A DNA stretch of 5,846 nucleotides from Dethiosulfatibacter sp. (GTDB lineage Bacteria > Bacillota_A > Clostridia > Tissierellales > Dethiosulfatibacteraceae): assembly GCA_019084435.1 (NCBI GenBank), contig JAHRFV010000296.1:1-5846 (forward strand). Reading direction: 5' to 3'. Positions 1 through 5,846 of this stretch are shown here, one piece after another; within the stretch, counting starts at the first letter, position 1, and the number at the start of each line of letters is the position of its first letter. The notes under the pieces are model-generated. The model was not told the DNA's origin. It saw nothing but the letters and a program-made list of their open reading frames with translations, and did no database searches. A program made the position numbers and the translations under genes.

Positions 1-11
1 ATTAACTAAAC

Positions 12-16
12 GGAGG
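12..16 (+). promoter_or_regulatory. Ribosome binding site of recN
   Basis: A perfect GGAGG lies 4 nt before the ATG at 21, which fixes the recN start. The 20 nt before the gene also contain TAA triplets (3-5, 7-9), one of which could end an upstream gene. argR/ahrC is the usual neighbour upstream of recN in Bacillota, but too little sequence is present to claim it. No promoter can be judged from this stub. Confidence 0.8.
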
Positions 17-20
17 TTTT

Positions 21-1694
21 ATGCTGCTTAATTTAAGCATCTTGAACTTTATAATTTTCGAAAAAATATTTCTGGACTTTACAGATGGTTTTAACGTTTT
101 TACGGGAGAAACCGGTGCTGGAAAGTCCATGATTATTGACTCTCTGAATTTGCTGCTTGGTGGGAAATCCAACAAAGGTTTTGTAAGAAAAGATTGTGAC
201 AAGGCTACTGTTCAAGGTAGTTTTTATATTGAGGAAAACTCACCCTTGCTGGCTCTTTTGGCAGAGCATGGTATTGAGACCGAGGATGACACGATTATCA
301 TAACAAGAGATGTGATGGATAATGGCAGATCTACAGCCAGGATAAACGACGTGCTGATTAACATATCATTTCTCAAAATCATAGCGAGATATCTGCTGGA
401 CATTCATGGTCAATATGAACAGCAGTCCATCTTGGATAATGCCGAACATATCCAGATATTGGATAAGATGTGCGGTTCGGAGCTAACTGATTTTCTGGAA
501 AACTATCAATCTCTTTACAGGGATTTTACAGCCTTGAAGAGCGAGATTTCATCCCTTGAGAAAAGCAATACTGACAAGAATGCCAGGATGGATTTTCTAG
601 AGTTTCAAATCAACGAGATCAATAGTGCGGGTCTAAAGCTGGGAGAAGAGGAGTCGCTTTTTAGTGAGTATAACATACTGTCCAATCTTAACGACATTAA
701 ATTGAATGTTTTTCAGGCAGCCGACTATTTCACCAACGAGAACCGCTCTATAACGGATATGCTTTCCGAGGCTCTCAAGTCTATCAAGAAGGTTTCTCAT
801 TTTGATGCGGCTATCAAAGGGTTTGAATCAGCCCTGGAACTGATTATAGATTCCAGCCAGGAGCTGTCATTTGATCTTATTGACTATGCCAATGACAAGG
901 ATCTGGATGATGAACGACTGGTGTTTTTAGAGCACCGTCTGGAAGCCATCAATCACATCAAGAGAAAATATAATATGGAAATTACAGAGCTGTTACAGCA
1001 CAGGGACAAAGCTGTCCGTGAATTGGAGCTTCTGAAAAATATCGAGTCTAGAATCAGCGATTTAAAAGCCAGACTCAAATCAATTACTGCTAAGATGGCA
1101 TCGCTATCTGATAATCTTCATAGCATCAGAATAAATAAGGCAGGTTTCATCGAGAAGGAAATCGAAAAACAGCTTCACTCTCTCAATATGAAAGAGGCTA
1201 GATTTAGCATTAATATATCAAATACATCTGCTTTCAACGAGCTGGGTAAGGATAATGTACTATTTATGATCAGCACCAATCCTGGTATGGACCTCATGCC
1301 CCTTGATAAGATATTGTCCGGTGGTGAGGTGTCCAGAATCATGCTGGCCATAAAATCCATCATAAACGAAATAGATGATATCCCAACAATGATATTTGAT
1401 GAAATAGATACCGGTATCAGTGGTAAAACTGCTCATATGGTGGGTGAAAAGATCAAGAAGATTTCAGCTACCCATCAGGTTATCTGTGTGACGCACTCTC
1501 CCCAGATTGCCTCCGCAGCCCATACTCATTTTGTCATAGAAAAGCTTACCGATGGTCAAAAGACATATTCTTCTGTTACACGCCTCGGATATGAGGATAG
1601 AATTAGAGAAGTGGCAAGATTATTGAGTAGTCTGGACATTACGGAAATATCGATGAAAAACGCAGAGGAAATGGTTAGAGCAAATGAGAAATGA
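21..1694 (+). CDS. recN: DNA repair protein RecN (SMC-like ATPase)
   Basis: RecN is a cytoplasmic SMC-family ATPase recruited early to double-strand breaks, where it tethers or compacts DNA ends for RecA-dependent recombination. The 557-residue product has the normal family length (about 550-580). The N-terminal half-ATPase carries Walker A GETGAGKS (residues 29-36), a RecN-type DIHGQYEQQS segment (127-136) and an EFQINEI segment (194-200). The middle (about 150-390) is rich in Glu, Lys and Leu and looks like the two coiled-coil arms. The C-terminal half-ATPase has the ABC signature LSGGEVSR (432-439), Walker B MIFDEIDTG (457-465) and the H-loop His492 in VTHSPQ. All ATPase motifs are intact, so it should be active. 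The ATG is set by GGAGG 4 nt upstream. The 3' end overlaps the Nudix gene by 11 nt, implying co-transcription. No LexA-like operator can be assessed because the promoter is outside the window. Confidence 0.97.
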   Translation: MLLNLSILNFIIFEKIFLDFTDGFNVFTGETGAGKSMIIDSLNLLLGGKSNKGFVRKDCDKATVQGSFYIEENSPLLALLAEHGIETEDDTIIITRDVMDNGRSTARINDVLINISFLKIIARYLLDIHGQYEQQSILDNAEHIQILDKMCGSELTDFLENYQSLYRDFTALKSEISSLEKSNTDKNARMDFLEFQINEINSAGLKLGEEESLFSEYNILSNLNDIKLNVFQAADYFTNENRSITDMLSEALKSIKKVSHFDAAIKGFESALELIIDSSQELSFDLIDYANDKDLDDERLVFLEHRLEAINHIKRKYNMEITELLQHRDKAVRELELLKNIESRISDLKARLKSITAKMASLSDNLHSIRINKAGFIEKEIEKQLHSLNMKEARFSINISNTSAFNELGKDNVLFMISTNPGMDLMPLDKILSGGEVSRIMLAIKSIINEIDDIPTMIFDEIDTGISGKTAHMVGEKIKKISATHQVICVTHSPQIASAAHTHFVIEKLTDGQKTYSSVTRLGYEDRIREVARLLSSLDITEISMKNAEEMVRANEK

Positions 1695-2229
1695 TATGAT
1701 AGAAAAAACAATAAACAGCAAACGAATACACGAAGGCAAAATACTAAATCTTCGTGTGGATGAGGTGCTTCTACCAAATGATAAGACCTCTCTGAGAGAG
1801 ATTGTTGAGCATAATGGTGCTGTGGCAATCGTAGCTGTAACTGATGAGAATAAGATCCTGATGGTAAAACAATACCGAAAGGCTGTGGAGAAGGTACTGA
1901 TAGAAATTCCCGCCGGGAAACTGGAAAAGAATGAATCCCCATATGATTGTGCTGAACGGGAGTTGATCGAGGAGACCGGTTTTCGAGCCCATCAACTGGA
2001 GGAGGTTATGGAGATCATTACCTCACCGGGTTTTTGCACCGAAAAAATTCATTTGTATATTGCCAGACATCTGACTGCAGATTATTTGGAGAATGACGAG
2101 GATGAATTTATCGACCTGATTTCACTGGATCTTGATGAGGCTTTGGGTAAAATTGTCTCTGGTGAGATTGTGGACTCTAAAACAATCATCGGACTTTTAT
2201 ACTATAAAATGTATTATTCCGCTTCCTGA
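1684..2229 (+). CDS. nudF: Nudix hydrolase, ADP-ribose pyrophosphatase
   Basis: This enzyme probably hydrolyses ADP-ribose to AMP and ribose-5-phosphate in the cytoplasm, clearing a reactive NAD breakdown product. The 181-residue product is close to the length of B. subtilis NudF. A complete Nudix box (G-x5-E-x7-REUxEExGU) spans G78 to F100, with metal-binding glutamates within R92-E97. Upstream are QYR (63-65) and EIPAG (74-78), typical of ADP-sugar Nudix enzymes. Pro115, about 15-16 residues after the box, fits the ADP-ribose pyrophosphatase subgroup. The C-terminal GEIVDSKTIIGLL is also family-typical. The start is uncertain: ATG 1684 overlaps recN by 11 nt, while ATG 1696 (residue 5) would begin just after the recN stop, preceded by a weak GAGAA. 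Neither has a strong ribosome binding site, so translation probably depends on coupling to recN. A terminator hairpin contains the stop codon. Substrate is inferred from family, not proven. Confidence 0.92.
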   Translation: MRNDMIEKTINSKRIHEGKILNLRVDEVLLPNDKTSLREIVEHNGAVAIVAVTDENKILMVKQYRKAVEKVLIEIPAGKLEKNESPYDCAERELIEETGFRAHQLEEVMEIITSPGFCTEKIHLYIARHLTADYLENDEDEFIDLISLDLDEALGKIVSGEIVDSKTIIGLLYYKMYYSAS

Positions 2230-2245
2230 AAAGGGAAGTTTTTTT
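2222..2245 (+). terminator. Rho-independent terminator after the Nudix gene
   Basis: CTTCC (2222-2226) pairs with GGAAG (2234-2238), extendable by a T2227-G2233 wobble, around a GAAAA loop, followed directly by seven T (2239-2245). The TGA stop codon (2227-2229) lies inside the hairpin. This should end the recN-Nudix transcript and separate it from the xerD-scpA unit. The short stem suggests termination may be incomplete. Confidence 0.82.
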
Positions 2246-2246
2246 C

Positions 2247-2285
2247 TTGAGACTACTTATAAAACACTATAAATTGTGGTATTAT
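2247..2285 (+). promoter_or_regulatory. Candidate promoter region for xerD-deoB-pdp-scpA
   Basis: Two overlapping sigma-A-like arrangements are visible. The better -10 is TATTAT (2280-2285) with a TG extension (TGG at 2277-2279) and a weak -35 TTATAA (2257-2262) at 17-bp spacing. The other uses TTGAGA (2247-2252) as -35 with TAAATT (2270-2275) at 17 bp, or TATAAA (2268-2273) at 15 bp. Either would give a leader of roughly 30-40 nt. The position right after a terminator and before the next gene supports a promoter here, but which hexamers are used is a guess in such AT-rich sequence. Confidence 0.55.
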
Positions 2286-2308
2286 ATATTTGAGACCATA
2301 GATATAGT
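2266..2308. repeat. Imperfect dyad across the xerD promoter and leader
   Basis: ACTATA (2266-2271) is the exact reverse complement of TATAGT (2303-2308). Inside it, TGTGGT (2275-2280) pairs with ACCATA (2295-2300) with one G-T wobble. The arms are separated by a 3x2 internal mismatch and a 14-nt centre. The dyad overlaps the candidate -10 and the likely transcription start, so it could be an operator. It could also be chance in an AT-rich gap. TTGAGAC also occurs twice (2247-2253 and 2290-2296), 43 bp apart. Confidence 0.3.
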
Positions 2309-2310
2309 AT

Positions 2311-2315
2311 GGAGG
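2311..2315 (+). promoter_or_regulatory. Ribosome binding site of xerD-like gene
   Basis: A perfect GGAGG lies 6 nt before the ATG at 2322. This strong site fixes the start and argues that the gene is actively translated even though its product has altered catalytic residues. Confidence 0.85.
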
Positions 2316-2321
2316 TTTTGA

Positions 2322-3206
2322 ATGAGCGAACATATTAATGAATTCAGCCACTTTCTAAGGAATAAAAGAAATATCTCTAAAAATACATCATCTGCTTATA
2401 TCAGCGACATCATCGCTTTCTACAAATATATTCAAGAAACCTATAAAAAGGATATTTTGAGTGTCACAAAGACCATGATTTTGACCTATATGCTTGACAT
2501 GCAGAAAAAATCAAAAAACGCAGCTACTGTATCCAGAAGCCTTTCTTCCATCAAGTCATTCTATAATTTTATGGAGGAACGAGGCGATATCATTAAGAAC
2601 CCGTCAAATACCATTCATGCACCAAGAATTGATAGAAAGCTGCCTGAATTTCTGACAGCCGACGAAATAGACAAGCTGCTGGAACTACCGGACATCAACT
2701 CAATCAAAGGATATCGAGACAAGACCATGCTGGAACTCATGTATTCAACTGGTATCAAGGTCAGTGAACTGTTGGATCTAAAAACAAGGGACTATAATCC
2801 TTCTTCAGAGAGCCTTAGCATCAACAAAAAAAACAATACACGCCGAGTTCCTGTAGGTAGCCAGGCAAAGCAGTATCTGGAGACATATCTGTCAGAAAGA
2901 CGCAAGGATCTTATCAATGCCGATACCGGAGATACCATGTTTGTCAATCTGTCCGGAACCCATATGTCTCGGCAGGGTTTTTGGAAGATTTTGAGGCAAT
3001 ATGCCAAGGGTGCTGGAATCAAGAGACGGATTACACCTCAGATTATAAGGAATTCATTTGTCGTACACCTGCTGCAGAATGGTGCAGACATCAACACGCT
3101 ACAGATATTGTTCGGACAGAACAGCATTAGTGCCATACAGATGTATCTTAAAACACAGGAAAAACACACCTTTGAAATATATAGAAAGTCACACCCCAGA
3201 GCCTAA
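2322..3206 (+). CDS. xerD: XerD-like tyrosine recombinase with altered catalytic residues
   Basis: The 294-residue product has the usual Xer length and architecture: an N-terminal SAM-like core-binding domain (about 1-90) and a C-terminal catalytic domain (about 105-285). XerD normally acts with XerC at dif to resolve chromosome dimers. Aligned by eye to the XerD motifs, this protein keeps the nucleophile Tyr275, Arg243 of box II and probably the beta-hairpin Lys169. However, Arg I is Lys146 (in STGIKVSEL), the box II His is Gln240 (TPQIIRNSF) and the His/Trp III position is Gln266 (LFGQNS). The usual His after Arg243 is Asn244. Spacing between motifs is normal (240-243, 243-266, 266-275), so these are substitutions and not misalignment. 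The frame is open throughout with a strong ribosome binding site, so it is not an obvious pseudogene. It may bind DNA without recombining. Position before deoB matches xerD (ripX) in Bacillus and Clostridium. It leads the unit ending in scpA. Confidence 0.9.
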   Translation: MSEHINEFSHFLRNKRNISKNTSSAYISDIIAFYKYIQETYKKDILSVTKTMILTYMLDMQKKSKNAATVSRSLSSIKSFYNFMEERGDIIKNPSNTIHAPRIDRKLPEFLTADEIDKLLELPDINSIKGYRDKTMLELMYSTGIKVSELLDLKTRDYNPSSESLSINKKNNTRRVPVGSQAKQYLETYLSERRKDLINADTGDTMFVNLSGTHMSRQGFWKILRQYAKGAGIKRRITPQIIRNSFVVHLLQNGADINTLQILFGQNSISAIQMYLKTQEKHTFEIYRKSHPRA

Positions 3207-3212
3207 GGAGGT
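3205..3212 (+). promoter_or_regulatory. Ribosome binding site of deoB, overlapping the xerD stop
   Basis: AAGGAGGT begins within the xerD TAA stop (3204-3206) and ends 3 nt before the deoB ATG at 3216. Ribosomes finishing xerD would sit on this site, so the two genes are probably translationally linked and share a transcript. Confidence 0.85.
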
Positions 3213-3215
3213 TAT

Positions 3216-4391
3216 ATGATTAATCGAGTTATTCTGATCATTCTAGACAGCGTCGGTATCGGCGCAATGCCTGATGCCCATCTATATGGGGATGAGGGTA
3301 GCAATACACTTCTGAATGTTTACAGGAATATAGAAAATTTCAAGCTTGAAAACCTTGAAAAAATGGGTCTGACACACATTGAAGGACTTGAGGAAATTAG
3401 AAGAAATACCATAACTCCCATAGCTTCGTATGGAAAATTGGAGGAGATTTCTCCCGGTAAAGACACGACAACCGGTCACTGGGAAATATCAGGCATTGTA
3501 CTTGATCAACCATTTCCCACATATCCTGACGGCTTTCCTGATGAGATACTCCAAACCCTGGAAAAGGAAACGGGCAGAGGCATCATCGGCAACAAGGCAG
3601 CCTCAGGCACTGCCATCATAGAGGAACTGGGCGAGGAGCATGTCCGAACCGGAAATATTATTGCCTATACATCAGCAGACAGCGTCTTCCAAATCGCTGC
3701 CCATGAAAATGTAGTACCATTGGGAGAGCTTTATGACATATGCAAAAAAGCCAGAGAAATTCTGACTGGAAAGCATGCGGTAGGCAGAGTCATTGCAAGA
3801 CCATTTGTTGGTGAGCCTGGAAGCTTTAAAAGAACAGAGAACCGGAAGGATTTCTCACTGGAACCAATCGGGAAGACCATGCTTGATTACATCTCCGAAG
3901 CAGGACAGGATGTTGTCGCAATTGGCAAAATCGAAGATATATTTGTCGGCAGAGGTATCACAAAAACCCTACACACTAAAAACAATGAAAGTGGCATAGA
4001 AGCAACTCTAAGCGAGATTAATCGAGACAGCCAGGGACTGATTTTCACCAACCTTGTTGACTTCGATATGCTCTACGGTCACAGAAACAACATTGAAGGG
4101 TATGGAAATGCCCTGCAGGAGTTTGACAGCAAGCTGCCAGAAATACTTTCAGCACTAAGAGATGAGGATCTTCTTATGATTTCCGCCGACCATGGCTGTG
4201 ATCCATCCACTGAGAGCACAGATCACTCCAGGGAGTATGTACCTTTACTGGTCTACCATAAATATATACAACCCCTAAACTTAGGGAAAACGAAAGGATT
4301 CGATGTAATCGCAAAAACGATTCTTGATTTTCTAGATGTGGACAATAACGTGGACAACGTCAGTATCAAAAGTATGTTGGATATAGGGTGA
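3216..4391 (+). CDS. deoB: Phosphopentomutase
   Basis: DeoB interconverts (deoxy)ribose-1-phosphate and (deoxy)ribose-5-phosphate, linking nucleoside breakdown to the pentose phosphate and deoxyribose aldolase routes. It is a cytoplasmic, Mn-dependent enzyme of the alkaline phosphatase superfamily. The 391-residue length matches the family. Visible motifs are ILDSVGIG with metal ligand Asp11, DTTTGHWE (83-90) with Thr84 as the likely phosphorylated nucleophile (equivalent to Thr85 of the B. cereus enzyme), [10 protein letters not shown] with Asp284 and His289, ADHGCD with Asp325 and His326, and [11 protein letters not shown] with His337. The metal-site spacing agrees with the B. cereus protein as I recall it. 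[10 protein letters not shown] and [14 protein letters not shown] in the cap region are also family-typical. All key residues are present. The next gene, pdp, supplies its substrate. Only 5 nt separate the deoB stop from the chosen pdp start. Confidence 0.97.
   Translation: MINRVILIILDSVGIGAMPDAHLYGDEGSNTLLNVYRNIENFKLENLEKMGLTHIEGLEEIRRNTITPIASYGKLEEISPGKDTTTGHWEISGIVLDQPFPTYPDGFPDEILQTLEKETGRGIIGNKAASGTAIIEELGEEHVRTGNIIAYTSADSVFQIAAHENVVPLGELYDICKKAREILTGKHAVGRVIARPFVGEPGSFKRTENRKDFSLEPIGKTMLDYISEAGQDVVAIGKIEDIFVGRGITKTLHTKNNESGIEATLSEINRDSQGLIFTNLVDFDMLYGHRNNIEGYGNALQEFDSKLPEILSALRDEDLLMISADHGCDPSTESTDHSREYVPLLVYHKYIQPLNLGKTKGFDVIAKTILDFLDVDNNVDNVSIKSMLDIG
4385..4390 (+). promoter_or_regulatory. 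Ribosome binding site that decides the pdp start
   Basis: AGGGTG, at the very end of deoB, lies 6 nt before ATG 4397. The in-frame GTG at 4388 sits inside this motif and has no ribosome binding site of its own at a useful distance. The site therefore favours ATG 4397. Confidence 0.65.
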
Positions 4392-4396
4392 TTGGA

Positions 4397-5728
4397 ATGA
4401 GAGTTTATGATCTGATCAACAATAAAAAGCATGGAGAAGAGCTTTCAGAAGAAGAAATCAAATTTCTGATTGATGGCTATGTCAAGGGTGAAATCCCTGA
4501 CTACCAGATGTCAGCTATGCTGATGGCCATCTATTTCAAAGGAATGAATCTGTCTGAAACCACTGCACTCACAAAAGCCATGGTTGAGTCTGGTGAAACA
4601 GTCGATCTATCATTCATTGATGGCATAAAGGTGGACAAACACAGTACAGGCGGTGTAGGAGATAAGACCTCGCTTGTTTTATTGCCTCTGATGGCCTTGA
4701 GTGATTTAAAGGTATCTAAGATGTCAGGCAGAGGGCTTGGACACACTGGCGGTACCATTGACAAGCTGGAGTCAATTCCTGGCTTTAATGTAAATCTTGA
4801 TAGAGATGAGATGTTTTATATTGTCGAGAAATTCGGCTTTGCAATATCTGGTCAGACTCTTGATCTGGTTCCTGCAGACAAGAAGCTATATGCCCTAAGG
4901 GACGTGACTGCGACAGTAGATAACCTCTCTCTGATTGCTAGCTCCATCATGTCCAAAAAAATTGCATCCGGTGCTGATATCATACTTCTTGATGTGAAAG
5001 TGGGAAGTGGCGCTTTTATGAAGAATGTCGAAGATGCGGTACAGCTTGCAGAGATGATGGTTTCTATCGGAAAAAGCTTTGATCGAAAAGTTGGCATAGT
5101 TCTCTCCAACATGGAAGAGCCGCTTGGCTTCGCAGTGGGCAACTCCCTGGAAGTCATCGAGGCTGTTAATACGCTAAAAAATGAAGGACCTGAGGATTTC
5201 ACGACACTGTGTGTATTTCTGAATGCAGCCATGTTAAAGTTAGCTGGCATAAGTGATACTCTTGAAGCTGGCTTGGAAAAAACCAGAGCGCTTCTAACAA
5301 CTGATGAACCTTTTCTAAAATTTGTTGACTTTATCTACGCTCAGAAGGGTGATATAACCTATATAAAAGATCTAACAAAATTTGAAAAATCAAAATATGC
5401 CTATAAAGTCATCAGCACATCGGAAGGCTACATAAAAGCAATCGATGCTGAGAAAATAGGATTGTGCTCATTGGTGGCAGGTGCAGGACGCGCAACAAAA
5501 GAAGAGGAAATTGACTATACAGCTGGCATCATATTGCACAAAAAGGTGGGGGACAGGGTGGAGTTCGGTGATTCACTGGGCGTCATCTACACCAATAAAA
5601 GCGATGAAAAGGAAGCACTCACTGAATCATTCTACGAGGCCTTTGGCTTCAGTTCTGAGCCGGTGAAAAAAAACAATGTCATCATAGGTATGGTCGATGG
5701 CCATGGCTTTATCGATATGAGAAAGTAG
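4397..5728 (+). CDS. pdp: Pyrimidine-nucleoside phosphorylase
   Basis: Pdp cleaves uridine, thymidine and deoxyuridine with phosphate to the free base and (deoxy)ribose-1-phosphate, which the adjacent DeoB product then isomerises. From ATG 4397 the protein has 443 residues, close to the Bacillus enzymes (about 433). The phosphate-binding segment DKHSTGGVGDKTS starts at Asp80 (Lys81, His82, Ser83). The thymidine/pyrimidine phosphorylase signature SGRGLGHTGGTIDKLE spans 110-125. Arg168, Ser183 and Lys187 fall at the pyrimidine-binding positions I recall for the Geobacillus enzyme with the same numbering, which independently supports this start. The segment DVKVGSGAFMK and a C-terminal alpha/beta domain (about 340-443) complete the fold. 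The alternative GTG at 4388 would add three residues and overlap deoB by 4 nt. Only 7 nt follow before scpA. I see nothing odd in the catalytic residues. Confidence 0.96.
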   Translation: MRVYDLINNKKHGEELSEEEIKFLIDGYVKGEIPDYQMSAMLMAIYFKGMNLSETTALTKAMVESGETVDLSFIDGIKVDKHSTGGVGDKTSLVLLPLMALSDLKVSKMSGRGLGHTGGTIDKLESIPGFNVNLDRDEMFYIVEKFGFAISGQTLDLVPADKKLYALRDVTATVDNLSLIASSIMSKKIASGADIILLDVKVGSGAFMKNVEDAVQLAEMMVSIGKSFDRKVGIVLSNMEEPLGFAVGNSLEVIEAVNTLKNEGPEDFTTLCVFLNAAMLKLAGISDTLEAGLEKTRALLTTDEPFLKFVDFIYAQKGDITYIKDLTKFEKSKYAYKVISTSEGYIKAIDAEKIGLCSLVAGAGRATKEEEIDYTAGIILHKKVGDRVEFGDSLGVIYTNKSDEKEALTESFYEAFGFSSEPVKKNNVIIGMVDGHGFIDMRK

Positions 5729-5730
5729 GG
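5727..5730 (+). promoter_or_regulatory. Short ribosome binding site of scpA
   Basis: AGGG overlaps the pdp stop codon (TAG at 5726-5728) and sits 5 nt before the TTG at 5736. It is weaker than the GGAGG sites of recN, xerD and deoB. Together with the TTG start it suggests modest scpA translation helped by coupling to pdp. Confidence 0.55.
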
Positions 5731-5735
5731 ATAAT

Positions 5736-5846
5736 TTGGAGTATATTGTTGAAATCAACAAATTCTATGGCGCATTTGAATTAGTGGTTTACTTTATTGA
5801 AACCAATGAAGTGGATATTTATGATATACCGATAGCTGAGATCACA
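5736..5846 (+). CDS. scpA: Segregation and condensation protein A, N-terminal fragment (runs off window)
   Basis: The last 111 nt encode 37 residues that match the start of ScpA, the kleisin that bridges the SMC heads with ScpB in the bacterial condensin complex. Recognition rests on the typical VDIYDIPIAEIT stretch (26-37) and the preceding amphipathic segment. TTG at 5736 is the only plausible start: an in-frame TGA lies at 5718-5720, and no ATG or GTG precedes the conserved region in this frame. The normally near-invariant GPLDLLL motif reads GAFELVV here (12-18), which is unusual for the family. ScpA near the end of the xerD-deoB-pdp cluster fits known Bacillota gene order, and scpB would be expected downstream. 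Only about 15 percent of the gene is visible. Confidence 0.88.
   Translation, partial: MEYIVEINKFYGAFELVVYFIETNEVDIYDIPIAEIT

Noticed and set aside
1556..1942. Antisense open frame of 128 codons over the recN-Nudix junction
   Set aside because: It lies opposite two clear genes, has no ribosome binding site and gives a composition with no recognisable domain; it is a shadow frame.
2230..2321. Possible small gene or riboswitch between Nudix and xerD
   Set aside because: The 92-nt gap is taken up by a terminator tail, promoter-like sequence and ribosome binding site; no start with a ribosome binding site gives a small frame, and it is too short and AT-rich for a known riboswitch.
2826..2833. 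Run of eight A in xerD forming an A-AAA-AAC slippery heptamer in frame
   Set aside because: A -1 shift reaches a stop within nine codons and the zero frame gives a full-length protein through all later motifs, so neither programmed frameshifting nor a sequencing indel is supported.
2322..3206. xerD-like gene as a phage or transposon integrase marking a mobile element
   Set aside because: Length, N-terminal domain and the conserved place before deoB fit a chromosomal XerD; there are no flanking repeats, tRNA gene or cargo genes.
4273..4286. Perfect short inverted repeat CCCTAA-AC-TTAGGG inside deoB
   Set aside because: The 2-nt loop is too tight for a normal hairpin, no T tract follows, and it lies in coding sequence well before the stop; probably chance.
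4852..5250. Antisense open frame of 132 codons inside pdp
   Set aside because: It is fully covered by the conserved catalytic region of pdp on the + strand and shows no motif or start signal of its own.
5666..5673. Run of eight A near the 3' end of pdp
   Set aside because: The frame stays open to a normal C-terminus and scpA follows as expected; there is no sign of phase variation or error.

Overview
The window looks like core chromosome of a low-GC Gram-positive bacterium, most likely a clostridial (Bacillota, class Clostridia) lineage. The evidence is the moderate AT bias, strong GGAGG-type ribosome binding sites, and a gene order (recN, ADP-ribose pyrophosphatase, xerD, deoB, pdp, scpA) that is a compressed form of a locus known from Bacillus and Clostridium. 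All six genes are on the + strand and nearly every base is coding. I see no mobile element, CRISPR array, tRNA or rRNA gene.

Layout. Positions 1-20 hold only a leader with a ribosome binding site. The first transcription unit is recN (21-1694), an SMC-like DNA repair ATPase, overlapped by 11 nt by a Nudix ADP-ribose pyrophosphatase gene (1684-2229). It ends in a Rho-independent terminator whose hairpin contains the Nudix stop codon (2222-2245). A 92-nt gap (2230-2321) holds the end of this terminator, a likely promoter and an imperfect dyad. The second unit is xerD-like (2322-3206), deoB (3216-4391), pdp (4397-5728) and the 5' end of scpA (from a TTG at 5736 to beyond the window end). The deoB ribosome binding site overlaps the xerD stop codon, and the scpA site overlaps the pdp stop codon, so these four genes are probably co-transcribed and translationally linked.

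How the genes work together. Pdp phosphorolyses pyrimidine nucleosides to base plus (deoxy)ribose-1-phosphate, and DeoB isomerises that to the 5-phosphate. The Nudix enzyme also yields ribose-5-phosphate, from ADP-ribose. The other three genes concern chromosome maintenance: RecN (break repair), a XerD-type recombinase and ScpA (kleisin of the SMC condensin).

The most notable point is that the XerD-like protein is full length and in frame but has lost three catalytic positions: Arg I is Lys146, the box II His is Gln240 and the His/Trp III position is Gln266. It keeps the nucleophile Tyr275, Arg243 and a hairpin lysine. It shares an operon with scpA, whose N-terminal motif is also divergent. 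This suggests a DNA-binding rather than recombining XerD, possibly tied to SMC function; that function is inference. A second point is that sporulation genes usually found between these genes in spore formers (spoIVB, spo0A, spoIIM) are absent here, which hints at a non-sporulating lineage.
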